A DNA stretch of 64,000 nucleotides, taken from positions 738,501-802,500 of the forward strand of contig NZ_CP047080.1 of the NCBI RefSeq assembly GCF_030408595.1, in the 5' to 3' direction. Shown here one piece after another: positions 7,712 to 15,965 of the stretch. The notes under the pieces are model-generated. The model was not told where the DNA came from. It ran no database searches and saw nothing but the letters and a program-made list of their open reading frames with translations. Source of the DNA: Corynebacterium canis (lineage in GTDB: Bacteria > Actinomycetota > Actinomycetes > Mycobacteriales > Mycobacteriaceae). The position numbers were made by a program, and so were the translations under genes. The stretch's first letter is position 1, and the number at the start of each line of letters is the position of its first letter.

Positions 7712-10700
7712 ATGAGTGAATTCGAGCCCGCTCGGAGATTCCAGCAGCCCCCTCACCCGGACGTCCGCCTTGTCCCCAGCAAAGCCACGCAACCGCGCAC
7801 ACCCAGCGCCGATGCTGTGAAGATTGTGGAAACCGGTGGCACGTGGCGCGTGACTGGGCCCGCGGGTTCGGGGGTGAGCCGCTTGGTGGTCGATGTGGTG
7901 TTGGAGTCGCTGCGCCGCGGCGTGCCGCCTTCCGGCATTCTGGTTGTCGCTCATTCGAAGGAGTCCGGCGCGAAGTTGCGCCAGGAGATCGCGGACCAGA
8001 TCGCCCACCTTGGTTTCGTTTCGGACGGCCCCCTCGTCCGTTCCGCCCATTCGCTCGCGTTTGCTATCGTCCGCCTGGGTGAGGAGAACGCCCGGTTGCT
8101 TACCGGCGCGGAGCAGGATGCCATGATCCGGGAATTGCTGGCCGGCCATGTGGAGCACGGCGCGGCGATCTGGCCCGCGGAGCAGCGTGAGGCGTTGGGG
8201 TTTTTGGGTTTCGCGCGCGGCCTGCGGGATTTCCTGCTGCGCGCTCAGGAACGCGGCCTCGGCCCGGAGGATTTGGAGCACCTGGGCCGGCAGCATGGTC
8301 GCCCGTTGTGGACTGCGGCAGGCGAATTTATGCGCGAATACGAGCGCACGATGGAGCTTTCGGGCTACCGTGGCTATAACGCGTCCGAGTTGGTTACTGC
8401 CGCGTTGTATGTGTTGCAGCTCCATCCGGAGGTGTTGGAACGCACGCAGCGCCGCATCCACACCATGATTATCGACGACGCGCAGCACATGGACCCACGC
8501 ACCGCCGAGCTGTTCCGTACTTTGATGCCCGCAGCGAAATTGGTGTTGCTCGCCGGCGATCCCGAGCAATCGGTGTTTCGGTTTCGCGGTGCCCGCCCGA
8601 GTTTTTTGATGCGCACCCCGGTGCAGCACGAACTCACGCTCACACATGCGTTTTATTCGCCTAAGGTTTCCGCGGTGATCGCCGATACCCCGGGAACCCA
8701 GATCGCCCTGGTCGCGGATACTTTGCGGCGCGCCCACCTGCTGCAGGGCGTGCCGTGGCAAGACATGGCGGTGATCGTGCGTTCGGCCGGCCAATTGGGC
8801 TCGGTGCGGCGCGGGTTATTGGCCGCCGGCGTGCCCGTGCACCTTGATCCCACCGACGTGGTGCTTGCGGAGCAGCGCATTGTCGCCTCCCTGATCTTGG
8901 GCGTGCGTTCCCTGCAACGCGATCTCACCCACGATGAATTGGAGGAGCTTGCCCTCGGTCCGGTGGGTGGCGCGGACCCGGTGACTCTGCGTCGCCTGTT
9001 GCGCGGGTTGCGCCAGGGGGAGCTCGGCCGTGGCGGTCAGCGCCGCGCGCTCGATGTGTTGGCGGATTTGGTGTTGCCCCGCCGCGACGCCCAGGACCCC
9101 GAGGTGATTGAAGGTTTGACCGAACGCGAGGTTGCGGTGTTGGATCGCATCCGCACCGTGTTGGCCGCGGGTTCCCAGGCTGCCGTCGCGGGTTCCGTGG
9201 AGCAGGTGTTGTGGGCGTTGTGGGAGGCGACGGGCCTTGCCGAGCGCCTGATGGCTGCCAGTCTGCGCGGCGGGGCGTCGGGCTCCCAGGCCGATCGCGA
9301 CCTCGACGCCGTGATGACGCTTTTCGACGCCGCGGGGGACTTCGTCGAGCGTCGCCCCGGCGCCAGCATTGAAAGCTTTATTCGACATATCGAAGAGCAG
9401 CAATTGCCCACCGGTGCTCGGGATCGTCGGGGCATTACCCCGGAGGCGGTGCCATTGCTTACGGCGCACGCCACCGGGGGCAGGCATTGGCACACGGTGT
9501 GTATCGCCGGGGTGCAGGAGGGCGGTTGGCCGTCGTTGGGGGAGACCGGCACCCTGTTCGGCCAGGAGGAGCTTGTCGATCTTATCGACGACGGCATCGA
9601 CCCCAACCAGCCCATCAGCCGCGCCGTGGAGCGCCTGGAAGAGGAGCGGCGATTGTTCCGCATGGCTTGTTCCCGCGCCAACCACCGGCTCTTGGTCACG
9701 GCGGTGGAAAGCCCCGATTCCAATGAGGTGATGGAGCCTTCCCGGTTTATGTGGGAACTCGACGTGTCGGTCGAACGGGTTGGCGGGGATGCAGAACAGG
9801 TGGAGGGTAAAGATCCGGAGCAATTGCGGGTCCTGTCCGTGCCATCGCTCATCGCCGAGCTGCGGCGGGTGGTATCGGACGGGGCGGAGCGGGAGTCGCG
9901 GCGTCGACAAGCGGCCCGGCAATTAGCACGTTTGGCCGAGGCTGGGGTGTACGGTGCGCACCCCGATGAATGGTGGGGATTGCGGCCCGTCACGGGTGGC
10001 GCTTTGCAGGACCCCGGGCAGTCGCTCACGCTTTCGCCATCGCGCATTGAGGCTATTGCGCAATGCCCGCTCAAGGCGACCCTCGGCAATCTGGAAACCG
10101 AGGAGGATACGCCCATTCACCTGCTCCGCGGCACCCTCGTACATGCGTTCGCGGAGGCGGTGGCGCGGGGGGTGGACGCGAAGCAGGCGCAGGGCATCGT
10201 CACGCAGGCGTACCAGCAATTGCTCAACGAACCGGAGTGGAAAATGCCCTCCGCGCTGGCGGATTGGGAGCACCTTATCTCGCGCACAAACCTCTGGCTT
10301 TCCACGAGCCGTTCGGCATATACGCAGGTAGGAGTGGAAATGCCGCTGCGGGTGACCATCGGCGAAACCCCCGACGGGCAAGGCGTGGCCATCAAGGGGC
10401 GCATGGACCGCCTCGAGCGTGAAGGCTCCGGCGCGCTGGTGGTGGTGGACCTGAAAACCGGCAAAACCATGCCCCCGGACAAAAGTATGAGCGAACATGC
10501 GCAGCTCGCCGCGTATCAATTGGCGCTGTCCCGGGGCGTGGTGGAAGACGGCAGGGTCCGCACCGCCCGCGCCGACGAAACCCCGGCACCCGTCGGCGGT
10601 GGCGTACTGGTGTTCCCCGCGCCGGAGCAGCAAAAAGTGCCGGTGCGCATGCAGGCAGCGCTGCCCCCGGAACAGCTCGATGAGCTGGCCGCCTGGCTGC

Positions 10701-10825
10701 CCGAACTGGCGTTGGAAATCCGTGGGCCGGAGCTGGCCGTGCGCGTGACTGACGCCTGCGCCAAATGCAACCTGCGCGCCCTGTGCCCGCTGCAACCCGA
10801 AGGACGGATGACCACCCATGTGTAG
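7712..10825 (+). CDS. adnA: AdnA subunit of AdnAB helicase-nuclease
   Basis: A 1037-residue UvrD-like motor fused to a RecB-type nuclease, the partner of AdnB in actinobacterial end-resection during double-strand break repair. The motor looks degenerate: the Walker A position reads GPAGSGVSRL (residues 49-58), with valine 55 in place of the catalytic lysine, and motif II is IIDDAQHMD. This fits reports that AdnB is the leading motor in mycobacteria. The C-terminal nuclease has GRMDRLERE and VVDLKTGK, and cysteines in IAQCPLK and CAKCNLRALCP that should hold a 4Fe-4S cluster. The ATG at 7712 has TGGAGGG upstream; earlier in-frame starts lie in repeat DNA. The stop overlaps adnB by eight bases. 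Confidence 0.9.
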   Translation: MSEFEPARRFQQPPHPDVRLVPSKATQPRTPSADAVKIVETGGTWRVTGPAGSGVSRLVVDVVLESLRRGVPPSGILVVAHSKESGAKLRQEIADQIAHLGFVSDGPLVRSAHSLAFAIVRLGEENARLLTGAEQDAMIRELLAGHVEHGAAIWPAEQREALGFLGFARGLRDFLLRAQERGLGPEDLEHLGRQHGRPLWTAAGEFMREYERTMELSGYRGYNASELVTAALYVLQLHPEVLERTQRRIHTMIIDDAQHMDPRTAELFRTLMPAAKLVLLAGDPEQSVFRFRGARPSFLMRTPVQHELTLTHAFYSPKVSAVIADTPGTQIALVADTLRRAHLLQGVPWQDMAVIVRSAGQLGSVRRGLLAAGVPVHLDPTDVVLAEQRIVASLILGVRSLQRDLTHDELEELALGPVGGADPVTLRRLLRGLRQGELGRGGQRRALDVLADLVLPRRDAQDPEVIEGLTEREVAVLDRIRTVLAAGSQAAVAGSVEQVLWALWEATGLAERLMAASLRGGASGSQADRDLDAVMTLFDAAGDFVERRPGASIESFIRHIEEQQLPTGARDRRGITPEAVPLLTAHATGGRHWHTVCIAGVQEGGWPSLGETGTLFGQEELVDLIDDGIDPNQPISRAVERLEEERRLFRMACSRANHRLLVTAVESPDSNEVMEPSRFMWELDVSVERVGGDAEQVEGKDPEQLRVLSVPSLIAELRRVVSDGAERESRRRQAARQLARLAEAGVYGAHPDEWWGLRPVTGGALQDPGQSLTLSPSRIEAIAQCPLKATLGNLETEEDTPIHLLRGTLVHAFAEAVARGVDAKQAQGIVTQAYQQLLNEPEWKMPSALADWEHLISRTNLWLSTSRSAYTQVGVEMPLRVTIGETPDGQGVAIKGRMDRLEREGSGALVVVDLKTGKTMPPDKSMSEHAQLAAYQLALSRGVVEDGRVRTARADETPAPVGGGVLVFPAPEQQKVPVRMQAALPPEQLDELAAWLPELALEIRGPELAVRVTDACAKCNLRALCPLQPEGRMTTHV

Positions 10826-13800
10826 CCGCATCTCGCCGATCGCGCTTTCCCAAGCCCTTGGGCAAGAATTCCCGCCCACCGAACAACAAGCGGCGGTGAT
10901 CGGCGCCGACCCTGGACCCATGCTGGTGGTCGCGGGCGCGGGCGCGGGCAAAACCGAAACCATGGCGGCGCGCGTGGTGTGGCTGGTGGCCAACGGCCTG
11001 GCCACCCCGGAGCAGGTGCTGGGCCTGACGTTTACCCGCAAGGCGGCCCAACAGCTTTCGCAACGCATCCGGCGCAGGCTTGGCGTGCTGGCCGGCATCG
11101 ACGGGTTGCGCGATATCGACCCCACCGGAAAGCTTGGCGACGCCCTGCAAGCCATCACCCCGACCGTGTCCACCTACGATTCCTTCGCGGGCCGCGTGGT
11201 GGGGGAGTTCGGCCTGTTGCTGCCGGTGGAACCCTCGGCCCGGGTGATCAGCCAGACGGAATTGTTCCAGATCGCCTGGGACCTGGTGCGCGATTACGGC
11301 GGCAACCTCACCACTTCGTCGAGCCCGGCATCGGTGACGGATACGCTGCTGAACCTCACCGGCAGCATAGATAACCACATGGTCAGCCTCGACGATATCG
11401 TGGCGGAAACGGAACCGCTGTTGCGCCTGTTTCAGGAGCTGCCCAAGGCGCCGCGGCAGCGGGACGCGCTGAACAAGGACAGTCAACGCATTTGCGATCA
11501 GCAGCAGCTGCGCATGGAGTACCTGCCGCTGGTCAAGGCCCTAAAAACCACGCTGGCGGAGCGCAATGTGGTCACCTTTGGCGAGCAAATGTCGCTGGCC
11601 GCCCGGCTGGCGGAGACCCGCCCCCAGGTGGGCTATGCGCTGCGCCGCCGCTTCCGCGTGGTCATGCTGGATGAATACCAGGACACCAGCCACGCCCAGC
11701 GCGTGCTATTGCGCAGCCTGTTCGGCGGCGGCATGGACCCGGGGTTGACGGTCACCGCCGTGGGCGACCCCATGCAATCCATTTACGGTTGGCGCGGGGC
11801 CACCGCCGCCAATCTGCAGCATTTTATGAGCGATTTCCCCGTGGTGGACCGCCAGGGCGACACCAGCTTGGCGCCGAAAAAGCAGCTGACCACCAGTTGG
11901 CGCAATCCGGCGGAGGTGTTGCACCTGGCCAATGGGGTGTCCGCGGAGGTGCTGGGCCCGGCGAACGCGCCGAATCGTACGGTGCAGCCGCTGACCCCGC
12001 GTCCGGGCGCTACCCCCGGCGAGGTGCACCTGGGGTGGTTCGATACCGCCGCTTCGGAGCAGGCGTGGGTGGCGGACCGGCTGGCGGAGGAATACCACGC
12101 GCGCAAGGATGCCGGGAAGACGTTTACGGGCGCGGTATTGGTGCGCAAGAACCGGCATAGCGCGGCGATGGCGGCGCAATTGCAGGCCCGCGGCATTCCC
12201 GTGGAGGTGGTGAGCCTGTCCGGCCTGTTGGAGGTGCCGGAGGTGGCGGATGTGATCGCCTTCGCCGCGATGTTGGTGAACCCACTCGATACGGCGTCCG
12301 CTTTGCGCATTCTTGCCGGTCCGCACGTAGGTTTGGGCGCCAGCGACCTGTTGGCTTTGGGCAATCGCGTGACCAATTTGGCGGGCCGCGCGGTGGCGGA
12401 TTTGCCTCCGGTGGCCACCGACCCGCTCGAACGTTTGCACCAGATTGTGGAGCAGACCATGCGCGCCGAACCCGAAGCGCAGGTCGGGCTTGCCGACGCC
12501 GTGGCCGACCTCGGTGAGCCCGAACGCTACACGCCCGCGGGCTTTGAGCGCCTGTCCGAATTGGCCGCGGAGCTGCGTCATGTGCGCACCCGCAGCCTGG
12601 GGCAGCCGCTGCCGGATTTGTTCGCCGAAATAGAACGTGTGTTGGGCGTGCGCACGGAGGTGTTGGCGCGCCAGGATCCGCGTGCCGACGGCGCGCCGGG
12701 CACCGTCCACCTCGACCGCCTCGCCGAGGAGGTCAACGCCTATGCCATGGTGCCCGGGGCCTCGTTAAAGGGGATGCTTGCGTATTTCCAGCTGGCCAAG
12801 GCCAAGGACAAGGGGTTTGCGCGCGGCGAGGTGCAGGTGCGGGCGGATCGCGTGCAGATCCTTACCGCCCACGCAGCCAAGGGTTTGGAATGGGACGTGG
12901 TGAGCGTGCTGCACGCCGCCAATACCACCTATGAGGACGACAGCACGCCGCGCGTCAAGGTGAACACCTGGGTGACCAAGGTGGAGGAGATCCCGTCCTC
13001 GCTGCGCGGTGACGCGGACCACGATGGCACCGGCGGCGGCGCCCCCGTGCTGGATGTCACCGATGCGGAAAACCGCAAGCAATTGGAGGATGCGCTCAAG
13101 GCGCACCGCGAGGATTTCAAGGCGGGCGTGTTTGAGGAAACCACCCGGCTGTTCTATGTCGCCCTCACCAGGTCCGAACGTGTGCTCTATGTGACGGGAT
13201 CCCAGCTGAGCGACACCGGCACGGCGGGCGCTCCCTACCACGGACTCGCGCTGCTCGCGGACCTAGCGCCCGAATGCGTGTCCGAATGGTTCGAGGGTGC
13301 GGACGCCGAAGACGAGGCCGCCGCAACGCCGCCGAGCGCCATCTTCCCCGCGCCGGCCTTTACCACCAATGCGGAAGGCATCGCCGCCGGCGCCGCTCTC
13401 GTGCGCCAAGCCCTGGACGCCCTGCCGCCGCCCAATACCGAAGGCGACTTAGAGACCCTGTGGGAACAGGAAGTCACCGCCATCCTGGAGGAGCAACGCC
13501 GCCTGAGCAACCCCACAGTGGAGGTGGAAATCGGACGGGAATTGACCGCCAGCGACATGGTTGCCCTGCGCAATAGCCCCACCCAATTCGCCCGCCGCCT
13601 GCGCCGGCCCGTGCCCTTTAAACCGAACTCTTTTGCCAAACGCGGAACGGCCCTGCACCAATGGATCGAAGACCGCTACGGCCGCAGCAGCCTCCTCGAT
13701 GAAGACCAACTCTTCCAAGACTCCGAACCCGATGTGCACGGCGCGGAGTTGGAGCGGCTGAAGGAACGCTTTTTGGCCAGTGAATGGGCGTCGAAAAGCC

Positions 13801-14108
13801 CAGCGTACGTGGAGCATCCCTTCGAGGTAGCCATCGCCGGACACCTGGTGCGCGGACGCATGGATGCGGTATTCCGCGACGGCGAACAAGGCTGGCTGGT
13901 CGTGGACTGGAAAACCGGCAGCCCGCCCAAAGGCGCGGACATGCGCGCGGCCATGATCCAGCTGGCGGTGTATAGGCACGCATGGGCGAAACTTCAGGGC
14001 GTGGACCCCGCCCGCGTGCGCGCCGCGTTCCACTATGTTGGCTGGAATCACACGTTTGAGCCGGATCACCTGCCACAATTAAAGGAACTGGAAGCGATGC
14101 TGAGCTAA
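10818..14108 (+). CDS. adnB: AdnB subunit of AdnAB helicase-nuclease
   Basis: A 1096-residue protein with an intact UvrD-type motor and a C-terminal RecB-type nuclease. Walker A is AGAGAGKTET with the lysine at residue 45, motif II is DEYQDTSHAQ, and later motifs include GDPMQSIYGWRGA and a VALTRSER segment. The nuclease motif reads GRMDAVFRDG then VVDWKTGSPP. With AdnA it should unwind and degrade DNA ends for recombination in the cytoplasm. The ATG at 10818 lies inside the last codons of adnA, so translation is coupled. The 1.1-kb-residue length is normal for the family. Confidence 0.92.
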   Translation: MCSRISPIALSQALGQEFPPTEQQAAVIGADPGPMLVVAGAGAGKTETMAARVVWLVANGLATPEQVLGLTFTRKAAQQLSQRIRRRLGVLAGIDGLRDIDPTGKLGDALQAITPTVSTYDSFAGRVVGEFGLLLPVEPSARVISQTELFQIAWDLVRDYGGNLTTSSSPASVTDTLLNLTGSIDNHMVSLDDIVAETEPLLRLFQELPKAPRQRDALNKDSQRICDQQQLRMEYLPLVKALKTTLAERNVVTFGEQMSLAARLAETRPQVGYALRRRFRVVMLDEYQDTSHAQRVLLRSLFGGGMDPGLTVTAVGDPMQSIYGWRGATAANLQHFMSDFPVVDRQGDTSLAPKKQLTTSWRNPAEVLHLANGVSAEVLGPANAPNRTVQPLTPRPGATPGEVHLGWFDTAASEQAWVADRLAEEYHARKDAGKTFTGAVLVRKNRHSAAMAAQLQARGIPVEVVSLSGLLEVPEVADVIAFAAMLVNPLDTASALRILAGPHVGLGASDLLALGNRVTNLAGRAVADLPPVATDPLERLHQIVEQTMRAEPEAQVGLADAVADLGEPERYTPAGFERLSELAAELRHVRTRSLGQPLPDLFAEIERVLGVRTEVLARQDPRADGAPGTVHLDRLAEEVNAYAMVPGASLKGMLAYFQLAKAKDKGFARGEVQVRADRVQILTAHAAKGLEWDVVSVLHAANTTYEDDSTPRVKVNTWVTKVEEIPSSLRGDADHDGTGGGAPVLDVTDAENRKQLEDALKAHREDFKAGVFEETTRLFYVALTRSERVLYVTGSQLSDTGTAGAPYHGLALLADLAPECVSEWFEGADAEDEAAATPPSAIFPAPAFTTNAEGIAAGAALVRQALDALPPPNTEGDLETLWEQEVTAILEEQRRLSNPTVEVEIGRELTASDMVALRNSPTQFARRLRRPVPFKPNSFAKRGTALHQWIEDRYGRSSLLDEDQLFQDSEPDVHGAELERLKERFLASEWASKSPAYVEHPFEVAIAGHLVRGRMDAVFRDGEQGWLVVDWKTGSPPKGADMRAAMIQLAVYRHAWAKLQGVDPARVRAAFHYVGWNHTFEPDHLPQLKELEAMLS

Positions 14109-14157
14109 CCATTATGGTTGAGTGCGTTTCCTCTAGGAGCACGAAGGAGTAGGCGGC

Positions 14158-15234
14158 ATGCGCAAAACCTTCCGTCAGCGGTTCCGGGTAGAGCCCGAGC
14201 TCGATGATCTCCCCGATCACGCGCTGCTCAATATCATCCGCATCCCGGAGCAGGGCACGTACAGTCCGTGGGCGCTGATCACCCGCCGCGTGGCGTACGC
14301 GCTGCTGCTGATGGCGGCGGTGTCCGTCCTGGTGTACGTGGATAAGGACGGCTACAGCGAAGACCTCACGTTTATCGACGCCGTCTATTACACAGCCGTC
14401 TCCCTCTCAACCACCGGCTATGGCGATATCACCCCAGTGACCCAGCACGCCCGGCTGATCAATATTACGATTATTACCCCGGTCCGGATCGCGTTCCTTA
14501 TCCTATTGGTCGGTACCACCTTATCGGTGCTTACAGAGGAGACGCGGCGGGCGCTGCAAATCCAACGCTGGAGGAAGAGGATGCGCAATCACACAGTGGT
14601 GGTCGGCTACGGCACCAAGGGACGCTCCGCCGTGGCGGCGTTGCTGGCGGACGGCACCCCGCCGAACCAGATTGTGGTGGTGGACACCAACCAGCACGCC
14701 TTGGATATGGCCTCCAGCCAGGGGTTGGTCACGGTGCAGGGTTCCGCAACCAAGGCGGATGTGTTGAAGCTCGCCGGCGTGACGCGGGCGCGCGCGGTGG
14801 TGGTGGCGCCGAACAAGGACGATACGGCGGTGCTGGTCACCCTTTCCGTGCGCGAGATCGCCCCGAGCGCGACGATCGTGGCCAGCGTGCGCGAATCCGA
14901 AAACCTGCACCTGTTGAAGCAGTCCGGGGCGGATTCCGTGGTGATTTCCTCCGAAACCGCGGGCCGCATGTTGGGCTTGGCCACGGTGACGCCGTCCGTG
15001 GTGGAGATGATGGAGGACCTGCTCTCCCCGGACGAGGGCTTTTCCATTGCGGAGCGCGTGGTGCGCGAGGACGAGGTGGGCGCCAACCCCCGCCACCTAG
15101 CCGATATTGTGCTGGGCGTGGTGCGTTCCGGCGAGTTGTACCGCATCGATTCCCCGGAGGCGGAGATCGTCGAGCCGGGCGATCGCCTGCTGTATGTCCG
15201 CCGCGTGTTCAACGATGAAGTGCGTGAGCTGTGA
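14158..15234 (+). CDS. two-TM potassium channel with TrkA-N (RCK) domain
   Basis: A 358-residue membrane protein. It has a first membrane helix near residues 42-60, a pore loop with the K+ selectivity filter TTGYGD (residues 85-90), and a second helix (IAFLILLVGTTLSVL). A cytoplasmic RCK/TrkA-N Rossmann domain begins VVVGYGTKGRSAV and is followed by a TrkA-C-like end. It should be a tetrameric ligand-gated potassium channel; the ligand cannot be read from sequence. The ATG at 14158 follows GAAGGAG. The stop overlaps the GTG of nudC (GTGA), and the whole adnA-to-uvrD2 block appears to be one operon. The M. tuberculosis homologue is Rv3200c. Confidence 0.88.
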   Translation: MRKTFRQRFRVEPELDDLPDHALLNIIRIPEQGTYSPWALITRRVAYALLLMAAVSVLVYVDKDGYSEDLTFIDAVYYTAVSLSTTGYGDITPVTQHARLINITIITPVRIAFLILLVGTTLSVLTEETRRALQIQRWRKRMRNHTVVVGYGTKGRSAVAALLADGTPPNQIVVVDTNQHALDMASSQGLVTVQGSATKADVLKLAGVTRARAVVVAPNKDDTAVLVTLSVREIAPSATIVASVRESENLHLLKQSGADSVVISSETAGRMLGLATVTPSVVEMMEDLLSPDEGFSIAERVVREDEVGANPRHLADIVLGVVRSGELYRIDSPEAEIVEPGDRLLYVRRVFNDEVREL

Positions 15235-15965
15235 CCGGCTATATCCTCGTCGACGCCGCCGACCGCATTTGCCTAAACCCCGCGGGTGGCCCCCTGTGGC
15301 CCGCCGTCAGTGGCGCGCTGTTCCAAGTGCGTATCGACGCCGCGCACTGGGCAGCGCGTCTTCCTACCGAGCACCCGGACAGTGTGGAACCGCGCGCGCT
15401 ATTCGATACGGAGTTCGGCTTTTTGGTGAGCCAGGCGGTGGCGTTGGTGCGGCACCGCGAAGCGTTCGCGTTCGACCCGCTGACGGGCGAGGAAATGACC
15501 TGGTCCGCCGATAATACCCGCGCGTTTGGTTCCGGCGGGCGGGAGTTCTTCCCGCGTATCGACCCCGCCGTGATCGGCCTTATCGAACACGCGGAGGAGC
15601 CGCGGCTGCTGGTGGGGCGCAATGTGCGGCGCGATTATTTCTCCCTGATCGCCGGCTATATCGCCCCCGGCGAAACCATGGAACAAGCTTTTGAACGCGA
15701 GGTATGGGAGGAGACCGGCCGCCGGGTATCCGATATCTCCTATGTGGCCAGCCAGCCGTGGCCTACCTCCAGCTCCCTGATGTTTGGCGTGCAGGCGAAA
15801 ACCGCCGACGATGCGGCCGTGGGGACGTGCGATGGCGAGCTTGCCGAGATCCGATGGATTACCCTCGACGACATCCAAGGTAAAACCCTGCCGTTGGCGC
15901 CGCTCGGTTCGCTGGCGCACCGCATGATTCAGAAGTGGGCTCAGAAGCATGATCAACCTGAATGA
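15231..15965 (+). CDS. nudC: NAD+ diphosphatase / NADH pyrophosphatase (Nudix)
   Basis: A 244-residue Nudix hydrolase expected to cleave NAD(H) to NMN(H) and AMP, and possibly to remove NAD caps from RNA. The Nudix box GYIAPGETMEQAFEREVWEE, followed by TG, is intact, and SQPWPTSSSLM downstream matches the NudC family signature SQPWPFPxS with a Thr for Phe. The four zinc-ribbon cysteines that normally precede the Nudix domain are absent; that region reads FDPLTGEEMTW. The GTG start overlaps the K+ channel stop, and the end overlaps uvrD2 by 17 bases, so it is tightly coupled in the operon. Confidence 0.88.
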   Translation: MTGYILVDAADRICLNPAGGPLWPAVSGALFQVRIDAAHWAARLPTEHPDSVEPRALFDTEFGFLVSQAVALVRHREAFAFDPLTGEEMTWSADNTRAFGSGGREFFPRIDPAVIGLIEHAEEPRLLVGRNVRRDYFSLIAGYIAPGETMEQAFEREVWEETGRRVSDISYVASQPWPTSSSLMFGVQAKTADDAAVGTCDGELAEIRWITLDDIQGKTLPLAPLGSLAHRMIQKWAQKHDQPE

